From positions 558,001-622,000 of the forward strand of contig NZ_BCWV01000002.1 of assembly GCF_001894765.1 (NCBI RefSeq): DNA of 64,000 bases. Reading direction: 5' to 3'. The position numbers and the translations under genes were made by a program. This DNA is from Rhodococcoides corynebacterioides NBRC 14404 (lineage in GTDB: Bacteria > Actinomycetota > Actinomycetes > Mycobacteriales > Mycobacteriaceae). Each line of letters begins with the position of its first letter. Within the stretch, counting starts at the first letter, position 1. Below the pieces are notes generated by a model, which saw only the letters and a program-made list of their open reading frames with translations, was not told the origin of the DNA and did no database searches. Shown here one piece after another: positions 60,371 through 64,000 of this stretch.

Positions 60371-61588
60371 TCAGCTGAGGCGCTCGAGCACCATCGCCAT
60401 GCCCTGACCGCCGCCGACGCACATCGTCTCGAGGCCGAACTGCTTGTCGTGCGCGCGGAGGTTGTTGAGCAGCGTCGCGGTGATGCGCGCGCCCGTCATG
60501 CCGAACGGGTGACCCAGCGCGATGGCGCCGCCGGACACGTTGAGCTTGTCCTCGTCGATCTTCAGTTCGCGAGCCGACCCGATGACCTGCACCGCGAACG
60601 CCTCGTTGATCTCGACCAGATCGATGTCGTCGATCGTCTTGCCCGCCAACGCCAGAGCCTTCTTCGACGCCTCGATCGGGCCGAGTCCCATGATCTCGGG
60701 CGACAGGCCGGAGACGCCGGTGGACACGATGCGCGCGAGCGGGGTCAGGCCCAGCTCCTTCGCCTTGGTGTCGGACATGATCACCAGCGCGGCCGCACCG
60801 TCGTTCAGCGGGCACGCGTTGCCGGCGGTGATGGTGCCGTCGGGACGGAAGACGGGCTTCAGGCCCGAGATCTTCTCGTACGTGGTGCCCGCGCGGGGGC
60901 CGTCGTCGGTCGACACGACCGTGCCGTCGGGGAGGGTGACCGGGGTGATCTCGTTCTGGAAGTGACCCCGAGCGATGGCCTCCTCGGCGCGGTTCTGGCT
61001 CCGCACACCCCAGTGGTCCTGCTCCTCGCGGGTGATGCCGGTGATCTGGGCGACGTTCTCCGCCGTCTGGCCCATGGCGATGTAGGCGTCGGGCAGCAGG
61101 CCGTCCTCGCGGGGGTCGGACCAGGTCTGTCCGCCCTGCGCCAGCTTCTCCGTGCGAGCCTGCGCGTCGGCGTAGATCGGGTTGTGGGTGTCCGGGAGCG
61201 AGTCCGAGGTGCCCTTGACGAAGCGCGACACCGTCTCGACGCCGGCGGAGACGAACACGTCGCCCTCGCCCGCCTTGATCGCGTGCAGGGCCATACGAGT
61301 GGTCTGCAGCGACGACGAGCAGTACCGCGTGATGGTGGTGCCCGGCAGGAAGTCGTAACCCAACTGGATCGCGACGTTGCGGCCCAGGTTGAAGCCCTGC
61401 TCGCCGCCGGGGAGGCCCACGCCCATGATCAGGTCGTCGATCTCGGTGGGGTCGAGGGCGGGCACCTGCGCCAGCGCCGCGGCGACCATCTGCGCGGCGA
61501 GGTCGTCCGGACGGATGTCCTTGAGCGACCCCTTCATGGCGCGTCCGATGGGGGAGCGGGCGACGGACACGATCACGGCCTCTGGCAT
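60371..61588 (-). CDS. Acetyl-CoA C-acetyltransferase / thiolase (FadA3-like)
   Basis: A 405-residue thiolase. Active-site Cys in TITRYCSSSLQTTRMALHA, GNACPLNDGAAALVIMSD, INEAFAVQVIGSARELKID, His in ALGHPFGMTGARITATLL, and Cys in MCVGGGQGMAMVLE are all visible. It works in fatty acid beta-oxidation or acetoacetyl-CoA formation. Its order with the following SGNH hydrolase and cystathionine beta-synthase resembles the mycobacterial fadA3 region. A TetR-type dyad lies upstream at 61636-61646. Confidence 0.93.
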   Translation of the reverse strand: MPEAVIVSVARSPIGRAMKGSLKDIRPDDLAAQMVAAALAQVPALDPTEIDDLIMGVGLPGGEQGFNLGRNVAIQLGYDFLPGTTITRYCSSSLQTTRMALHAIKAGEGDVFVSAGVETVSRFVKGTSDSLPDTHNPIYADAQARTEKLAQGGQTWSDPREDGLLPDAYIAMGQTAENVAQITGITREEQDHWGVRSQNRAEEAIARGHFQNEITPVTLPDGTVVSTDDGPRAGTTYEKISGLKPVFRPDGTITAGNACPLNDGAAALVIMSDTKAKELGLTPLARIVSTGVSGLSPEIMGLGPIEASKKALALAGKTIDDIDLVEINEAFAVQVIGSARELKIDEDKLNVSGGAIALGHPFGMTGARITATLLNNLRAHDKQFGLETMCVGGGQGMAMVLERLS

Positions 61589-61635
61589 GGGATTCCCTTC
61601 GTCTTCGAACAGGTCGGTGGTGTAATGCGATAGTG

Positions 61636-61646
61636 GAACACGGTTC
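61636..61646. promoter_or_regulatory. Possible operator before the fadA3-like thiolase
   Basis: GAAC-ACG-GTTC is a short perfect inverted repeat 47 bp before the thiolase start. It is reminiscent of operators for TetR-type lipid regulators, but the 3-bp spacer differs from the KstR type that I know. It also sits only 3 bp after the end of the thiolase promoter region and before the SGNH gene stop (61649). Confidence 0.35.
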
Positions 61647-61648
61647 TG

Positions 61649-62635
61649 TTAGTCGAGACTAACCCGTGGCCCCCACCGCAGGACACGTCTGTTGGCCGCC
61701 GCGGTCAGACGGGACACCATCCGGCGCTGTTCCGCGACCTCCGACTTGTCGGGCAGCGTCGGCAGCGGACCACCCGACCACTCGCCCAGGGCGGCGGCGA
61801 GGACGGGCAGGATCTGCCGCGCGGCCAGTTCGTACCCGGCCGCCGACGGATGGAATCGGTCCGCGGAGAACAGTCGGTCCGGGGCGGCCAGGAACTCCGG
61901 CGCGAGGAGGTCCGCGAGGGCGACGGGGTGGCCACCCGCGGCGAGGGTCGCCGACGTCTGGGCACGCGCGAGCCGGTGGCCCCAGGTGCGGACGACACTG
62001 CGGAGCGGCTGCGGAATCGCCGTCACCACGCCGAGATCCGGGCAGGTGCCCACCACGACGACCGTGCCCTCCGCACGCAGTCGGCGCACCGCCGTCCCCA
62101 ACCGGGCCGCCGACGCCGCGACGGCGTGCTTCTTGGTGACGTCGTTCGCCCCGATGAAGATCACCGCGGCGTCGGGCGGCCTGCCGGCCACCAGCATCGC
62201 GTCGACCTGCCCCTCCAGGCCCTTCGACGTCGCGCCGGGAATGGCCTTGGTGGACAGACGGATCCGCTTCCCGGTCTCGTCGGCCAGGCCGCGGGCGACC
62301 AGCACGCCGGGCACCTCCTGTGCGGCGGTGCATCCGATGCCGGCGGCGGTGGAATCGCCGAAGATCATCAGGTGCAGGTCGTACGGCACGCCGGGACCGG
62401 GGCGTTCGGGGTTCTCGGCGCCGGGCGCGTAGACGCCGTCGGCCTCCGGCGGCTTGCTGGTGGTCCGGCCGATGACGACCCGCGCCGCCGCGGCCTGCGC
62501 CATGAGATGGCGGTAGGCCGCCCAGGACAACGTCGTCGCGCCGGACCCGGCCACCACCGTCGCCGCACCGGCCTTCGCCGCGCTACGCCACCCCCCTGAT
62601 CCGGTTCCCGTCGATCGCCCCGCCTGCCCAGTCAC
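61649..62635 (-). CDS. SGNH/GDSL-family hydrolase
   Basis: A 328-residue esterase-type hydrolase. Block I is MIFGDSTAAGIG with the nucleophile Ser, block III IFIGANDVTKKHA, and block V DRFHPSAAGYELAA with the Asp/His pair. An N-terminal segment (AAKAGAATVVAGSGATTLSWAAYRHLM) is a probable membrane anchor or signal. The GTG at 62635 has no ribosome binding site; TAGAAT (62648-62643) lies 7 nt upstream, so the transcript is probably leaderless. It resembles the mycobacterial Rv1075c-type exported esterase, as I recall. Confidence 0.85.
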   Translation of the reverse strand: MTGQAGRSTGTGSGGWRSAAKAGAATVVAGSGATTLSWAAYRHLMAQAAAARVVIGRTTSKPPEADGVYAPGAENPERPGPGVPYDLHLMIFGDSTAAGIGCTAAQEVPGVLVARGLADETGKRIRLSTKAIPGATSKGLEGQVDAMLVAGRPPDAAVIFIGANDVTKKHAVAASAARLGTAVRRLRAEGTVVVVGTCPDLGVVTAIPQPLRSVVRTWGHRLARAQTSATLAAGGHPVALADLLAPEFLAAPDRLFSADRFHPSAAGYELAARQILPVLAAALGEWSGGPLPTLPDKSEVAEQRRMVSRLTAAANRRVLRWGPRVSLD

Positions 62636-62679
62636 GTGTCCGATTCTAGGTGCGCGCCCGAGTCTGGGAGGATGGCCGC

Positions 62680-64000
62680 ATGCGCATTGCGAACAGCGTC
62701 GTCGACCTCATCGGCAACACCCCGCTGGTGAAGCTGAACACCGTCGTGGCCCCGGGATCGGCCCTGCTGGCGGCCAAGATCGAGTACCTCAACCCGGGTG
62801 GCAGCTCGAAGGACCGCATCGCGGTGAAGATGATCGACGCCGCGGAGGCGGCGGGCGAGCTGAAGCCCGGCGGCACCATCGTCGAGCCGACGTCGGGCAA
62901 CACCGGCGTCGGACTCGCCCTCGTCGCGCAGCAACGCGGCTACAAGTGCGTCTTCGTGTGCCCGGACAAGGTCGGCGAGGACAAGCGCAACGTCCTGCGC
63001 GCCTACGGCGCCCAGGTGGTCGTGTGCCCCACCGCCGTCGCGCCCGAGGATCCGAACAGCTACTACAGCGTCTCCGATCGCCTGGTGCGCGAGATCGAGG
63101 GCGCCTGGAAGCCCAATCAGTACGCGAACCCCGGTGGGCCGCAGAGCCATTACGAGACCACCGGCCCCGAGATCTGGGCCGACACGGACGGGAAGATCAC
63201 GCACTTCGTGGCGGGCGTCGGCACCGGCGGCACCATCACCGGCACCGGTCGCTACCTGAAGGAGATGTCGGGCGGGAAGGTCAAGATCATCGGCGCCGAC
63301 CCCGAGGGCTCGGTGTACTCGGGCGGCACGGGCCGGCCCTACCTGGTCGAGGGTGTGGGCGAGGACTTCTGGCCGTCGGCGTACGACCCCTCGATTCCCG
63401 ACGAGATCATCGCCGTCTCCGACGCCGACTCCTTCGAGATGACGCGTCGCCTCGCCCGTGAGGAAGGTCTGCTGGTCGGCGGATCCTGCGGCATGGCGAT
63501 GGTGGCGGCCCTGCGGGTCGCGGAGCGTGAGGGCCCCGACGCCCTGGTCGTCGTGCTGCTGCCCGACGGTGGCCGCGGCTACCTCGGCAAGATCTTCAAC
63601 GACAAGTGGATGAGCTCCTACGGATTCCTCCGCACCCCCCTCGAGGGAGAGAAGGTCGAGCCCACCGTCGGCGACGTGCTGCGCGGCAAGTCCGGCGCGC
63701 TGCCCGATCTGGTGCACACCCACCCGTCGGAGACGCTGCGCGACGCCATCGAGATCCTGCGCGAGTACGGGGTCTCCCAGATGCCCGTCGTCGGGGCGGA
63801 GCCGCCGGTCATGGCCGGTGAGGTCGCGGGCAGCGTCAGCGAGCGCGACCTGCTCTCGGCCGTGTTCGAGGGCCGCGCGGCCCTCTCCGACGCCGTCTCG
63901 GAACACATGAGCGCCCCGTTCCCGTTGATCGGTGCGGGCGAGTCCGTCACCGCGGCCACCAAGCAGCTCGGGGACACCGACGCCGTGATGGTGGTCGAGG
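62680..64000 (+). CDS. cbs: Cystathionine beta-synthase, C-terminus beyond the window
   Basis: At least 440 residues are present; no stop occurs before base 64000. The PLP-binding Lys44 is in GGSSKDRIAVKMID. TSGNTGVGLALVAQQRG binds the cofactor and substrate, and GVGTGGTITGTGRYLKE and GSCGMAMVAALRVAE follow. From about residue 335 begins a CBS-domain pair (VGDVLRGKSGALPDLV, LRDAIEILREYGVSQMPVV, GSVSERDLLSAVFEGR). It condenses serine and homocysteine to cystathionine. GGGAGG lies 9 nt before the ATG. It is divergent from the SGNH gene. Confidence 0.95.
   Translation, partial: MRIANSVVDLIGNTPLVKLNTVVAPGSALLAAKIEYLNPGGSSKDRIAVKMIDAAEAAGELKPGGTIVEPTSGNTGVGLALVAQQRGYKCVFVCPDKVGEDKRNVLRAYGAQVVVCPTAVAPEDPNSYYSVSDRLVREIEGAWKPNQYANPGGPQSHYETTGPEIWADTDGKITHFVAGVGTGGTITGTGRYLKEMSGGKVKIIGADPEGSVYSGGTGRPYLVEGVGEDFWPSAYDPSIPDEIIAVSDADSFEMTRRLAREEGLLVGGSCGMAMVAALRVAEREGPDALVVVLLPDGGRGYLGKIFNDKWMSSYGFLRTPLEGEKVEPTVGDVLRGKSGALPDLVHTHPSETLRDAIEILREYGVSQMPVVGAEPPVMAGEVAGSVSERDLLSAVFEGRAALSDAVSEHMSAPFPLIGAGESVTAATKQLGDTDAVMVVE

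Overview
This window is GC-rich actinobacterial chromosome, most likely from Rhodococcus or a close relative in the Mycobacteriales (Nocardiaceae). That view rests on several things: a mycolic-acid-type cyclopropane/methyl transferase; a full-length carboxylic acid reductase; a DUF222/HNH (13E12-type) protein; a PacL-like protein fused by spacing to a CtpC-like metal ATPase; an FprB-like ferredoxin reductase; and a thiolase / SGNH esterase / cystathionine beta-synthase order that resembles the M. tuberculosis fadA3 region as I remember it. Many genes start with GTG and are joined by 4-bp GTGA or ATGA overlaps. No rRNA, tRNA, CRISPR, prophage or insertion sequence was recognised.

Layout. 0-1.3 kb: truncated MFS gene divergent from a LysR regulator. 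1.2-7.2 kb: six-gene minus-strand operon that looks like a mycosporine-like amino acid (MAA) pathway (cyclase, O-methyltransferase, two ATP-grasp ligases). It is capped by a TauD-type dioxygenase and led by a HAD-like protein that lacks its catalytic aspartates. 7.4-9.3 kb: TetR regulator and Old Yellow Enzyme. 9.3-12.8 kb: carboxylic acid reductase. 13-17 kb: UbiB-like kinase, then an AurF-like di-iron oxygenase with a ferredoxin reductase behind a palindromic operator. 17-18 kb: an unrecognised GNAT-like gene. 18.1-26.9 kb: a metal-transport locus. A five-gene ABC importer plus MFS operon faces a PacL/CtpC efflux pair across a Zur-like palindrome.

27-45 kb holds many stress genes: a ChaB-like protein, a cyclopropane synthase, a Mn-catalase, a heme catalase, a ferritin-like protein, small acidic proteins, DUF3140, and a STAS / anti-sigma kinase / PP2C module. 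Three promoters here share a GTTT-N15/16-GGGTAG form typical of SigF/SigB control. Embedded at 28.5-33.8 kb is a minus-strand operon (APC permease, repeat peptide, JmjC-type cupin oxygenase, IPP isomerase, phospholipase D). Its 85-residue peptide is a short leader plus three near-identical 21-residue repeats, directly upstream of the oxygenase. This is my leading candidate for an undescribed peptide-modification system.

45-52 kb: a PIG-L deacetylase, the 13E12 protein, and a small glycan- or lipid-type cluster (GT4, methyltransferase, alpha/alpha-barrel protein, second methyltransferase). 52-56.4 kb: a biotin-type ECF operon (BioY, thiolase, EcfA, EcfT, acyl ligase) with a perfect BioQ-type operator. 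56.4-64 kb: epimerase, RlmG-like methyltransferase, DUF5709, Bax-inhibitor-1 family protein, thiolase, SGNH hydrolase, and a cystathionine beta-synthase cut by the window end.

All names come from reading motifs in the translated sequence. No database search was run.
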